Shown piece by piece: positions 1 to 6,650 of a stretch of 13,636 nucleotides of DNA. Location: assembly GCA_029856425.1 (NCBI GenBank), contig JAHQWZ010000023.1:1-13636 (forward strand), written 5' to 3'. Within the stretch, counting starts at the first letter, position 1. Every line of letters begins with the position of its first letter. Below the pieces are notes generated by a model. It worked only from the letters and a program-made list of their open reading frames with translations, did not search any database and had not been told where the DNA came from. The DNA comes from Candidatus Thorarchaeota archaeon. Its GTDB lineage: Archaea > Asgardarchaeota > Thorarchaeia > Thorarchaeales > Thorarchaeaceae. Made by a program: the position numbers and the translations under genes.

Positions 1-168
1 TTCTATGAGCTTCTTTATTCGATTCTCTGCTGTCTTCTGCTCCATGCTCACAAAGGGTCTTGACAACTTCAGGTCTTTGGCAATCTCTGACGGTCGGTCC
101 TTCTGACGCCTTCTGAGCCAGATCAGGGTCTGTTGCTTGGTCGGGTAGCGTAGAGTTGGAAACACCAT
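1..168 (-). CDS. Helix-turn-helix DNA-binding protein, partial (N-terminal 56 residues)
   Basis: The frame opens at an ATG at 168 and stays open to the left edge, so the C-terminus is missing. The 56 visible residues are very basic. Residues 26-50 (PSEIAKDLKLSRPFVSMEQK and following) read as a helix-turn-helix of the sigma-70 region 4 / Tfx-like kind: an E-I-A first helix, a turn at L-K-L-S, then a recognition helix with R-P-F-V-S. A strong Shine-Dalgarno GGAGGAG lies 2 nt before the ATG. That is close, and a GTG one codon later gives better spacing. The gene has its own TATA-like box and a pair of palindromes between that box and the start codon, which suggests autoregulation. The regulated process cannot be read from the fragment. 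That this is a DNA-binding regulator is well supported; the family name is inference. Confidence 0.7.
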   Translation of the reverse strand, partial: MVFPTLRYPTKQQTLIWLRRRQKDRPSEIAKDLKLSRPFVSMEQKTAENRIKKLIE

Positions 169-181
169 CTCTCCTCCATGG

Positions 182-224
182 GTTAAGCTTACTCGCTTAA
201 CAAAGTTAAGCAATATTACTTAAC
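182..224. promoter_or_regulatory. Two tandem palindromic operators
   Basis: GTTAAG-N8-CTTAAC occurs at 182-201 and again, with identical arms and spacer length, at 205-224, separated by 3 bp. The 23-bp period is close to two helical turns. In the first copy the palindrome extends one more pair (C188/G195). The two sites lie between the TATA-like box at 231-237 and the HTH gene start at 168, covering the expected transcription start. Autorepression is the simplest reading; the binding protein is inferred. Confidence 0.7.
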
Positions 225-230
225 ACTTTG

Positions 231-237
231 TAATAAA
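231..237 (-). promoter_or_regulatory. TATA-like box for the HTH gene
   Basis: The minus strand reads TTTATTA, preceded by purines (GGA). A start about 25 nt downstream would fall near 208, inside the second palindrome, leaving a leader of about 40 nt before the ATG at 168. It is assigned on position and composition only. Confidence 0.45.
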
Positions 238-321
238 TCCTTCGGCGTCCTAGAGTTCACGATGCAACAAGACTAGCCAATACGAAGATCTACTGGGCTG
301 ACCTGCATGCCCGTATCTAAT

Positions 322-510
322 TTAGCCACGGACCCGAACGCCGTGGACCTTCTTATGAGCCCAAGCGTATTGGCGAAGTTTGGCTGATGCGCCATAACCA
401 CAGGCCGCGCATTTCTTATGCCTGACATGGTATGCCCTTCTACCGCATCTTCTACATCGTATGTGGTGTGGATTGTTTTTCTTGCCTTTTGAGGGTGTAC
501 CCTTTCCCAT
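322..510 (-). CDS. rpl37e: Ribosomal protein L37e (eL37)
   Basis: A short, very basic zinc-ribbon protein of the large ribosomal subunit, found in archaea and eukaryotes and absent from bacteria. The family signature G-T-P-S near the N-terminus is present, followed by two zinc knuckles, C-R-R-C and C-A-A-C, with R-R-A-Y-H-V-R between them. Length (62 residues) is typical. Two in-frame ATGs exist, at 516 and 510. The 510 start is chosen because the upstream GGAG then sits 9 nt away rather than 3, and because the product then begins M-G-K-G-T-P-S, as relatives do. The LSm stop codon TAG (519-517) directly abuts the alternative ATG at 516, so the two genes are almost certainly co-transcribed and translationally coupled. 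The LSm-L37e pairing is a recurrent archaeal arrangement. Confidence 0.96.
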   Translation of the reverse strand: MGKGTPSKGKKNNPHHIRCRRCGRRAYHVRHKKCAACGYGASAKLRQYAWAHKKVHGVRVRG

Positions 511-516
511 GCCCAT

Positions 517-777
517 CTACTCCTTCTTGCCCTGTTTAGGCGGCGGTGATACAATGACCACATTGTCACCTCTGACGATCACATTAGCGACCTGTGTCAC
601 TGTCTGCTCACCAGTTTCGGCATCGAATGAGATTTCTTCTGCATCCTCTAATACAAGATTCAGATGCTGGTCGTAGCCGCGCAGACGACCCTTGATCTTT
701 TTCCTGCCTTTCAGCTCAACGAGCACCTGCGCTCCAATCGAGTTCTGTAGGAGTTCCATAGGCCGACCTGCATTCAT
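517..777 (-). CDS. LSm (Sm-like archaeal) RNA-binding protein
   Basis: An archaeal Sm-fold protein of 86 residues, which in this family forms a heptameric ring that binds U-rich RNA. The Sm1 motif spans about residues 10-50, with R-G-Y-D-Q-H-L-N-L-V-L-E-D-A-E-E carrying the RNA-contacting Asp and Asn. The Sm2 motif is V-I-V-R-G-D-N-V at about 66-73. The ATG at 777 is chosen over an in-frame TTG at 816 because it gives M-N-A-G-R-P-M-E-L-L, the normal family start, and has GGTGA 5 nt upstream. The TTG would add 13 residues unlike the family. L37e follows immediately. Cellular roles of archaeal LSm proteins (RNA processing, sRNA or tRNA binding) are known only in outline, so no specific target is claimed. 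Confidence 0.94.
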   Translation of the reverse strand: MNAGRPMELLQNSIGAQVLVELKGRKKIKGRLRGYDQHLNLVLEDAEEISFDAETGEQTVTQVANVIVRGDNVVIVSPPPKQGKKE

Positions 778-850
778 TTGCTTCACCAACGTAGAAGAAA
801 CGTCATGAGGCCTCAAGCCTGTGACGTTAGCGCTAGTTTTCGGACATGGC

Positions 851-857
851 TTAAAAA
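851..857 (-). promoter_or_regulatory. TATA-like box for LSm-L37e
   Basis: The minus strand reads TTTTTAA here. A start about 25 nt downstream would give a leader of about 50 nt before the LSm ATG at 777. The 778-941 gap also has to hold the divergent promoter of the PUA gene, for which I see no clear single candidate. Confidence 0.4.
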
Positions 858-941
858 CATGACGATGGAGCTTATGCAGTAAAAGCCCTTATTGAGGCCA
901 ATTCGCAGCCTTGAAAAGGACTAGTGGTTTCCTACTATAAA

Positions 942-1448
942 ATGCCGAAGATAGAGCGAATAAAGAAACGTCATCTATTGAAGAAGCGGGATCAAAAAGA
1001 GTACATGGACCGCATAGAGAACGAGCTAGGTGCACAGCCAACAAGTCTCGACCCCAAGGTGAAACTTGAGGAAGGGATTCTCGACACTGGAGAGCGCATA
1101 ATTCTCTATGAAGGTGAAATAATCTTCTTTGAAGACGATGGCCAGCTACTCCCCACACTCCATGCCCTGCTACGTGGAGTCATCTCAATCCCTACCGTGA
1201 CAGTTGATATGGGCGCAGTGAGGTTTGTTGTCAATGGTGCCGACATTATGCGCCCTGGAATCACAAAGGTTGCAGATGGAATAGCATCAGGATCAGTTGT
1301 TGCAATCGTTGACGAACGGCATGGCAAACCCCTCGCTGTAGGGGTGTCCAAGATGTCCACAGAGGAGCTAAGAGCCGCATCTGAAGGAAAGGTCATTATG
1401 TCAAAACATCATGTCAATGATGCATTATGGAACTTTGGCAAAGGCTAG
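942..1448 (+). CDS. MCT-1-like PUA domain RNA-binding protein
   Basis: A 168-residue protein with the two-part layout of archaeal MCT-1 (MCTS1) homologues: a basic pre-PUA N-terminal region (residues 1-80, starting with K-K-R-H-L-L-K-K-R-D) and a C-terminal PUA domain (about 85-165). The PUA hallmark is clear: V-D-M-G-A-V-R-F-V-V-N-G-A-D-I-M-R-P-G-I. In eukaryotes the homologue works with DENR/eIF2D in translation initiation and recycling of 40S subunits; an equivalent archaeal role is inference. The ATG at 942 is chosen; an in-frame GTG at 924 would add six residues and has AAAGGA only 3 nt upstream, so the start is uncertain. It is divergent from LSm-L37e. Its stop TAG at 1446-1448 overlaps the stop of the convergent helicase gene. 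Confidence 0.9.
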   Translation: MPKIERIKKRHLLKKRDQKEYMDRIENELGAQPTSLDPKVKLEEGILDTGERIILYEGEIIFFEDDGQLLPTLHALLRGVISIPTVTVDMGAVRFVVNGADIMRPGITKVADGIASGSVVAIVDERHGKPLAVGVSKMSTEELRAASEGKVIMSKHHVNDALWNFGKG

Positions 1449-4129
1449 TAGTCCTCGTCATCAAATTGCGCTTTGATATGCTCCATAGCGGATTTGTATA
1501 CCATCTTAGCTAGATCGACATGCAGTCCACAGTTCTTGGCGAAACGGTCTCGGGCAAAACCCGGCTTCCTAGCGTCTATGTCCTTTTTCACTATATCATT
1601 GATAGACTTATACTCTCGATCGAATAAAGTCCGAATCTCCTCTCTTGAGAGATATCTACCTGGGCCATCTTCCAATAATAAGCGCAATGCGAAGATGTCT
1701 GATCCTGCCAGATCTTTTCGAACTCCATATTTGAGTTGATAGCTGAGGGTTTCAAACCTTCGTGCCAGTTTCTTTCTCTTCGTAGCTCGCAGAAACTCAC
1801 TAATACTCCAAGAAATATTGCTGGAGATTCTTACAAGTGCCTCAAGGTCTCCCTCGCCTATGTCACTCCCAATTGGTTGTTTGCCTTCACTGGCGTCTCT
1901 GGCAGCTGCTTCAGTACGTGCAATTGTTTCCTCTACACTCATTTCGTCGAGCCAGCCATGAAGCACCAACTTCTTGAATTCATCTCGACGCTGCTTGAAT
2001 CTTATGTATCTTTCATCAGGCGGGTCAAGCTCAGCTAACCTGAGTTCTATCTCTGTCGGAATCAAGGCTCTTGGACGGATTCCCTGAGGCAGGCCGAAAG
2101 TCAAAAGCATCTCAACAAACTTGGACTGCTCTGTGTCTGGCCTCATATCCTTCAAAGTGTCTCTGACGGCAATGAACTCTAGAATGTTCAATCCAGACGT
2201 AACTGCTGCTTTTGCCTCTTTGCTTATCTTGAATTTGCCATTCTTGGCCTCAAAGACTCCCTGTCCAACAAGCCAATCAAACAACTTCAGGAATATATTG
2301 GTCATACTCTTTGCATAACCCTCATTCACATGTCCTCTGAAGGTTGCTTCCGCGAATTTGAGGAATCCAGATAGTGACGCTTCTTTGGTGAATGGTTTCC
2401 CATTGACCGCCTCCCTCATCATTAGACTTGAAATAAGCGCCGGATGAAGCTCTCCTGGACGAAGTGGGTCTATTGGCCTATGAAGAAGCGTTTCCTTGAG
2501 AGTTTCGATATCTCTAAACTGCATGGTTGGGCCATCATATACTAGATAGACCTGTCCCCCGTGCTTGGAGAGATAGTACTCTCCTATTCGACCTGCAATC
2601 TGTAAGTATCTTGATCTTGACACCAAGAAGTACATGCCCGTGCCAAAAGCGATTATGACACAATCGAATGGAAAGCTGATTCCCGAAGTGATGCCTGTAG
2701 TGGATACAACAGTCTTGATTGTTCCATTCTTGATACTTCTCTCCAAACGTTCACGAACCTCAACATTTAGTCCTGCATGATGAAATGCAACCCCATGAAT
2801 GAGAGTTTCCTTTAGTCTTGATGTGACAGGTAAATCCCTCTCAGGACCAAGTATCATTGAGATTGTGTGTTCAGGGATTGGTCGAGGATGCATCTGCGCC
2901 ATGTACTCTGCTATCCCTTCAGCTGCATCACGTGTTCCTACAACAATAAGCACAGCACTATCTTTGTAATCTTCCATATGTTCAAGTACTGCATCAAGAG
3001 GGTCTCTTTTCCGAGAGATGCCAAGTTGAGTACCATCGCTGCTCTCGATGACAAAGCCATCATCTCCCTCGCAAACGATGAACTCGTCTGGAGTGAGCCT
3101 CACACTTGGACGGAATATCTTGGCATCAAGCCAGTCAGCAATCTCACCAGTTTTGCCAAAGCGTGAAGACAGGGTAAGCAGCTGTGTCCTATCCTTCAAC
3201 TGAGTGATCAGACAATCAAGCTTCGTGCTTCTATCCGTACCAAGACTTTGGGGTTCCTTTCTGACCATTGCGGAGTCTAGTTCAGTCAGTTCATCAATAA
3301 CAGCAAGGCCAATATTGTCAGTCCAAGGTGTGTCCTGCAGAACAGCAGAGAGAGATGACTCAAGGACTGACACAACAAGTCCTGCGTTTTGAAGCTCGAA
3401 GTCAGTAGCTTTATGGGAGCCATCATGTCTCACAACAGAGTAGCCCAGATTTTCAAACAGCTCTCGATACTCATCAATGACCTGAGTGTTGAGTGATGTA
3501 TATGGAGTCAGGTAGAGACATTTCACCCCTCTTTGTAGCCTGATTAAAATTACAATCATTGCGAGGAAGGTCTTTCCTGAACCCGGGGGCATCTGGATGA
3601 CAAGGTTGCCATCGACATCACCAACCTCCTTGAGGAACTTCTCTTGGGCTGGAAGCAGTCTTGTGAAATTTTTGTGTTTTAGGAGAACCTTTGCTGCCTT
3701 CTGAATCTCGGTATCAACGGCAGTTGGACCCTGCATACCCGCTATCGCAGAAAGTGCAAGTCGTCCTTCATGCGTGATTGTGAATTTCCTATTCTTCCTC
3801 CCTCTGACACCGATGGTGTTTACAAAACCGACCTTGGCCAACTTGTTCATGGTTTCATAGAGGGTTCCACCAGACACAAAACGCTGGCGCTTCTCTTGGT
3901 AGTCTGCCTCTTGCTGAGTCTTGCCTCCGACTGTACTGGGTTCTGGTTTGTGGACCCTTTTTAATTCCAGTACGCCGTCGACTATGCCTTCCCACCCAAG
4001 ACTTGGAATTATATCACCAGTTTTAGGACTGAGGACTTGCAGAATCTCTACGGCATATCTATTACCTAGGGCCTTGAGCTGGTCCTGCAATTTCGCAATA
4101 TGCGTGTCCTCCAGACTCCTCGATGACAT
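1445..4129 (-). CDS. Ski2/Hel308-like SF2 helicase with N-terminal winged helix
   Basis: An 894-residue superfamily 2 helicase. Residues about 18-126 look like a winged-helix domain: L-G-N-R-Y-A-V-E-I-L-Q-V-L, then G-T-L-Y-E-T-M-N-K-L with a basic wing, as in PadR/HxlR-type regulators. RecA domain 1 has motif I M-P-P-G-S-G-K-T (180-187), motif Ia L-T-P-Y-T-S-L, motif II D-E-L-T (279-282) and an S-S motif III near 321. RecA domain 2 has the Hel308-type F-H-H-A-G (449-453), motif V S-T-T-G-I-T-S-G-I (476-484) and motif VI Q-I-A-G-R-I-G-E (510-517), where Glu replaces the usual final Arg. The C-terminal G-D-L-E-A-L-V-R...Y-G-V-R-K-D-L (about 760-807) resembles the Hel308 ratchet domain. ATG 4129 is preferred to GTG 4138. 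Family assignment is firm; the substrate is unknown, and it is not an orthodox Hel308. Confidence 0.85.
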   Translation of the reverse strand: MSSRSLEDTHIAKLQDQLKALGNRYAVEILQVLSPKTGDIIPSLGWEGIVDGVLELKRVHKPEPSTVGGKTQQEADYQEKRQRFVSGGTLYETMNKLAKVGFVNTIGVRGRKNRKFTITHEGRLALSAIAGMQGPTAVDTEIQKAAKVLLKHKNFTRLLPAQEKFLKEVGDVDGNLVIQMPPGSGKTFLAMIVILIRLQRGVKCLYLTPYTSLNTQVIDEYRELFENLGYSVVRHDGSHKATDFELQNAGLVVSVLESSLSAVLQDTPWTDNIGLAVIDELTELDSAMVRKEPQSLGTDRSTKLDCLITQLKDRTQLLTLSSRFGKTGEIADWLDAKIFRPSVRLTPDEFIVCEGDDGFVIESSDGTQLGISRKRDPLDAVLEHMEDYKDSAVLIVVGTRDAAEGIAEYMAQMHPRPIPEHTISMILGPERDLPVTSRLKETLIHGVAFHHAGLNVEVRERLERSIKNGTIKTVVSTTGITSGISFPFDCVIIAFGTGMYFLVSRSRYLQIAGRIGEYYLSKHGGQVYLVYDGPTMQFRDIETLKETLLHRPIDPLRPGELHPALISSLMMREAVNGKPFTKEASLSGFLKFAEATFRGHVNEGYAKSMTNIFLKLFDWLVGQGVFEAKNGKFKISKEAKAAVTSGLNILEFIAVRDTLKDMRPDTEQSKFVEMLLTFGLPQGIRPRALIPTEIELRLAELDPPDERYIRFKQRRDEFKKLVLHGWLDEMSVEETIARTEAAARDASEGKQPIGSDIGEGDLEALVRISSNISWSISEFLRATKRKKLARRFETLSYQLKYGVRKDLAGSDIFALRLLLEDGPGRYLSREEIRTLFDREYKSINDIVKKDIDARKPGFARDRFAKNCGLHVDLAKMVYKSAMEHIKAQFDDEDY

Positions 4130-4157
4130 CACTATCACTCATTGATACCGAGAAGGA

Positions 4158-4165
4158 GTATAAAA
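4158..4165 (-). promoter_or_regulatory. TATA-like box for the helicase gene
   Basis: The minus strand reads CTTTTATAC. About 25 nt downstream is position 4137, so the transcript would be leaderless or nearly so, with its 5' end beside the GTG at 4138 and ATG at 4129. The opposite strand holds a sepF TATA box within 30 bp. Confidence 0.5.
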
Positions 4166-4186
4166 GTTGTCGACTTGGCGCTGCTC

Positions 4187-4194
4187 GTATAATA
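4187..4194 (+). promoter_or_regulatory. TATA-like box for sepF
   Basis: The plus strand reads GTATAATA. A start about 25 nt downstream (around 4215) gives a leader of about 35 nt that contains the sepF ribosome binding site. It stands back-to-back with the helicase promoter. Confidence 0.45.
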
Positions 4195-4236
4195 CTCGGT
4201 CTTTTCTTGGTATGAATCTCTCCTGCAATCAGAACT

Positions 4237-4244
4237 TGAGGTGA
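4237..4244 (+). promoter_or_regulatory. Ribosome binding site deciding the sepF TTG start
   Basis: TGAGGTGA matches the expected anti-Shine-Dalgarno of archaeal 16S rRNA (AGGTGA core) at 6 nt spacing from the TTG at 4251. No ATG or GTG in the same frame lies nearby, so this site is the main reason for the TTG start. Confidence 0.65.
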
Positions 4245-4250
4245 ATCTAG

Positions 4251-4652
4251 TTGCGATTCTTGTCCAGACTCAGGAGCAAAGATGTCAGCACAACAGCTGA
4301 GACCGATACTAAGCCCAAATACCCCGGACTCGGTGTTTTCTCACCAGCCATTGACCACACAGAACTCGACCCGACTCATGACTGCAGAAGACTAGCTGAA
4401 TTGGAGTCGATCTTCGTTAGATCAAAGCGTCTCGGGTCTCTTGAGGACGTCCCATACATTGTTAATCAGATTCGCCAAGGGAACATTGTGCTCCTTGACA
4501 TATCCAGTCTTAATGATGGAAAAGAGAAGACGCACCTCGAACTGAAGCGAATAATAGAGAGAATCCGAGGGGAAACTCGCAGCTATCAAGCTGATATCGC
4601 CTTGGTCAATGACACCTGCGTAATTGTCACTCCGTCATTTGTTAAGCTCTAG
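4251..4652 (+). CDS. sepF: Cell division protein SepF (archaeal)
   Basis: A 133-residue protein. The core (about 52-133) matches archaeal SepF: S-L-E-D-V-P-Y-I-V-N-Q-I-R-Q-G-N-I-V-L-L-D-I-S, then L-E-L-K-R-I-I-E-R-I-R, then D-I-A-L-V-N-D-T-C-V-I-V-T-P. SepF ties FtsZ to the membrane at the division site. The N-terminal ten residues, M-R-F-L-S-R-L-R-S-K, alternate hydrophobic and basic as expected of a membrane-binding amphipathic helix, and a variable linker (11-50) follows. The start is TTG, chosen because a near-perfect Shine-Dalgarno GAGGTGA lies 6 nt upstream and because this start supplies the membrane helix. No FtsZ gene is in the window. The gene is divergent from the helicase and ends 10 nt from the convergent aCPSF1 stop. 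Confidence 0.9.
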   Translation: MRFLSRLRSKDVSTTAETDTKPKYPGLGVFSPAIDHTELDPTHDCRRLAELESIFVRSKRLGSLEDVPYIVNQIRQGNIVLLDISSLNDGKEKTHLELKRIIERIRGETRSYQADIALVNDTCVIVTPSFVKL

Positions 4653-4662
4653 TGTTCATAGT

Positions 4663-6576
4663 TTATCGGAGTTTAATGCTCTCTGTGACATTGAGGGCTT
4701 TTGTATCTATATTCAGAGCCTTATGAATAGTTGATGCCAGATTCAGGCATTTTGTTGCTTCACCATGGCATGTGAGAACTCTTTCAGGAGCAGGATTGAC
4801 ACGCTTTACGAAATTCAGAATCTGTTTTCTGTCAGAGTGACCAGAGAATCCCTCGACAGTGGCTACTTCCAAGTTGACTGGAACCATAACCTGCTGCCCA
4901 TCGCGATTTCTCATTGAAATCTCCTTCCATCCTTTCTGAATCCTGCTTCCAAGCGTCTGAGGGCTTTGGTAACTCACAAAACATAGAGTATTCTTCTCAT
5001 CAGGTGCGAGTAGTCTGAAGTACTCGACACTAGGTCCTCCTGCCAGCATCCCAGATGTGGCCATGATGACACAAGGCTCTCCCTCTACTATCTCCTCACG
5101 CTGCTCGTGGCTATCCACTTGAACAAATATATCGTTAAGGAATGGGTTGATTCCTTGGTGGAAGATCATCTCACGAATCTTCTTGCTGAGTGCTTCAGGG
5201 TGAGTGGTATGAATAGCTGTCGCTTGGGCAATCATTCCCTCGATATATACTGGTATCTTGGGAATTCGCTTCTTGGTCACAAGGTCTTCTAGGACCAGCA
5301 TGATTTCCTGAGCACGGCCGACAGCAAGAACCGGTATCAGGACCTTGCCGCCTCGTTCCACAGTTCTCTTAATGATAGAGGCAAACTTGCGTTCCACCTC
5401 CTGTCTGGGAGGCATCTTATCAGTTGGGTGGCCGTAAGTGCTTTCAACGATGAGCGTTTCCAGACGCGGGAATGTGAAAGTGGCTGGCTCAAGAAGGCGA
5501 GTCCTACCAAACTTGAAGTCGCCTGTGTATGCCAAGTTGTACTGGCCATCTCCGATGTGAAGATGAACTATGGCGGAACCGAGTATGTGTCCTGCATTAT
5601 GAAGAGTGAGTCTTACATCGGGCGCAATGTCTGTGACTTCTCCGTAATTCAGCGTGATAGTATGAAGTATCGCCTCTTTCACATCTCTGTCACGATATGG
5701 TCTGAGCTTGCCTTCTCTCTCAGCCACATCAAGATAGTCAAGCTGCAGGAGAGTGGCAAGATTCAGGGTTGGAGCCGTCATGTAGACGGGTCCTCTATAA
5801 CCATACTTGAACAAGAACGGAACCATCCCGCAGTGGTCAAGGTGAGCGTGAGTTATTATGACCGCATCTAGTTCATCAAGATTGAACTCTGGCATGTCTA
5901 GACGTGGGTAGGCTTTGCTTGGAGTTCCCACATTCACTCCACATTCAAGGAGGATATTACTCTCTGAGGTCTGCAAGAACATGCTTTGCCGTCCAACCTC
6001 CTTGAAGCCTCCGAATGCCGTGAGTCTTATCCAACCGTTGTTAAGGAATGACTCCCGATGGATTCTTTTGCCAATGTCCCTGAAAATCTTGTTCCGGTAG
6101 GCGGCTTCTGACTGTACGATGTATCGAATCTGTTTGATGAGTTTACTCTCAATTGGAGGTGTCCGCATGACGCTTGGCCTCCAGAAGGTTCTCCTTGTAA
6201 TCTCTCGAAGAGTGGTACCACTCCTACCTATCACAAGTCCTGGCTTCTGTGCTTCAATGATGACCTCTCCTCTTGACACATCGAAGTCGATTGATGTGAT
6301 CTCTGCGTCTGAGGGAACGAGCTTCCTGATTTCTTCCTCAGCTTCAGCATGATCGGCTCTGACTTCTGGCGCAGACCTGACAACAAGACGTTTTCGCATC
6401 TTGCGTGCTAGGGCTTTGATTTTATCTCCATCATCTAGGAGGATTTTTGGTGCCTTGGAATATATGGCAATCTCTGGCCCTTCAAACTCAACGGAGGTTA
6501 CTGCAGCTGATCGGGGGAGTGCCTTTTTCACACTCTCTCGAATGTCGATATGTTCTGTCTTGACTTCAGAAGTCAT
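4663..6576 (-). CDS. aCPSF1 / FttA, transcription termination ribonuclease
   Basis: A 637-residue archaeal homologue of the cleavage and polyadenylation nuclease CPSF73. In studied archaea aCPSF1 (FttA) cleaves nascent RNA and terminates transcription with Spt4-Spt5. Two N-terminal KH domains (about 1-140) include the G-x-x-G loop V-I-G-R-S-G at 115-120. The metallo-beta-lactamase part has H-A-H-L-D-H (243-248), G-H-I-L-G-S-A with H330, and T-G-D-F with D353. The beta-CASP part has V-E-S-T (E378), G-F-S-G-H-S-D (H580) and C-H-G-E (H604). All zinc ligands and catalytic residues are present, so it should be active. ATG 6576 is preceded by GTGAT. It lies 126 nt downstream of proteasome beta on the same strand, and that spacer carries alternative hairpins. 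Confidence 0.97.
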   Translation of the reverse strand: MTSEVKTEHIDIRESVKKALPRSAAVTSVEFEGPEIAIYSKAPKILLDDGDKIKALARKMRKRLVVRSAPEVRADHAEAEEEIRKLVPSDAEITSIDFDVSRGEVIIEAQKPGLVIGRSGTTLREITRRTFWRPSVMRTPPIESKLIKQIRYIVQSEAAYRNKIFRDIGKRIHRESFLNNGWIRLTAFGGFKEVGRQSMFLQTSESNILLECGVNVGTPSKAYPRLDMPEFNLDELDAVIITHAHLDHCGMVPFLFKYGYRGPVYMTAPTLNLATLLQLDYLDVAEREGKLRPYRDRDVKEAILHTITLNYGEVTDIAPDVRLTLHNAGHILGSAIVHLHIGDGQYNLAYTGDFKFGRTRLLEPATFTFPRLETLIVESTYGHPTDKMPPRQEVERKFASIIKRTVERGGKVLIPVLAVGRAQEIMLVLEDLVTKKRIPKIPVYIEGMIAQATAIHTTHPEALSKKIREMIFHQGINPFLNDIFVQVDSHEQREEIVEGEPCVIMATSGMLAGGPSVEYFRLLAPDEKNTLCFVSYQSPQTLGSRIQKGWKEISMRNRDGQQVMVPVNLEVATVEGFSGHSDRKQILNFVKRVNPAPERVLTCHGEATKCLNLASTIHKALNIDTKALNVTESIKLR

Positions 6577-6650
6577 GCTAAAATCACTTCACAAATATGA
6601 CCCTTCATACTCCCTTTTGGCGCCCTGAGGTATCATGTGCCCAAAGGGGT

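Noticed and set aside
225..321. Possible tRNA or small RNA in the gap after L37e
   Set aside because: A few short complementary arms (GGGC/GCCC, ATACG/CGTAT) occur, but there is no T-loop, anticodon arm or acceptor stem.
273..569. A 98-codon minus-strand frame over L37e and LSm
   Set aside because: It overlaps L37e in another frame, where the zinc-ribbon motifs fix the true reading frame.
778..816. TTG start adding 13 residues to LSm
   Set aside because: The added residues are not family-like, and the ATG at 777 has GGTGA at good spacing.
924..941. GTG start adding six residues to the PUA protein
   Set aside because: Not excluded, but the ATG at 942 gives a family-like N-terminus, and the purine run before the GTG is only 3 nt away.
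5428..5871. A 147-codon open frame on the plus strand inside aCPSF1
   Set aside because: It is antisense to a fully conserved aCPSF1 region, starts without a ribosome binding site, and its translation resembles no family.
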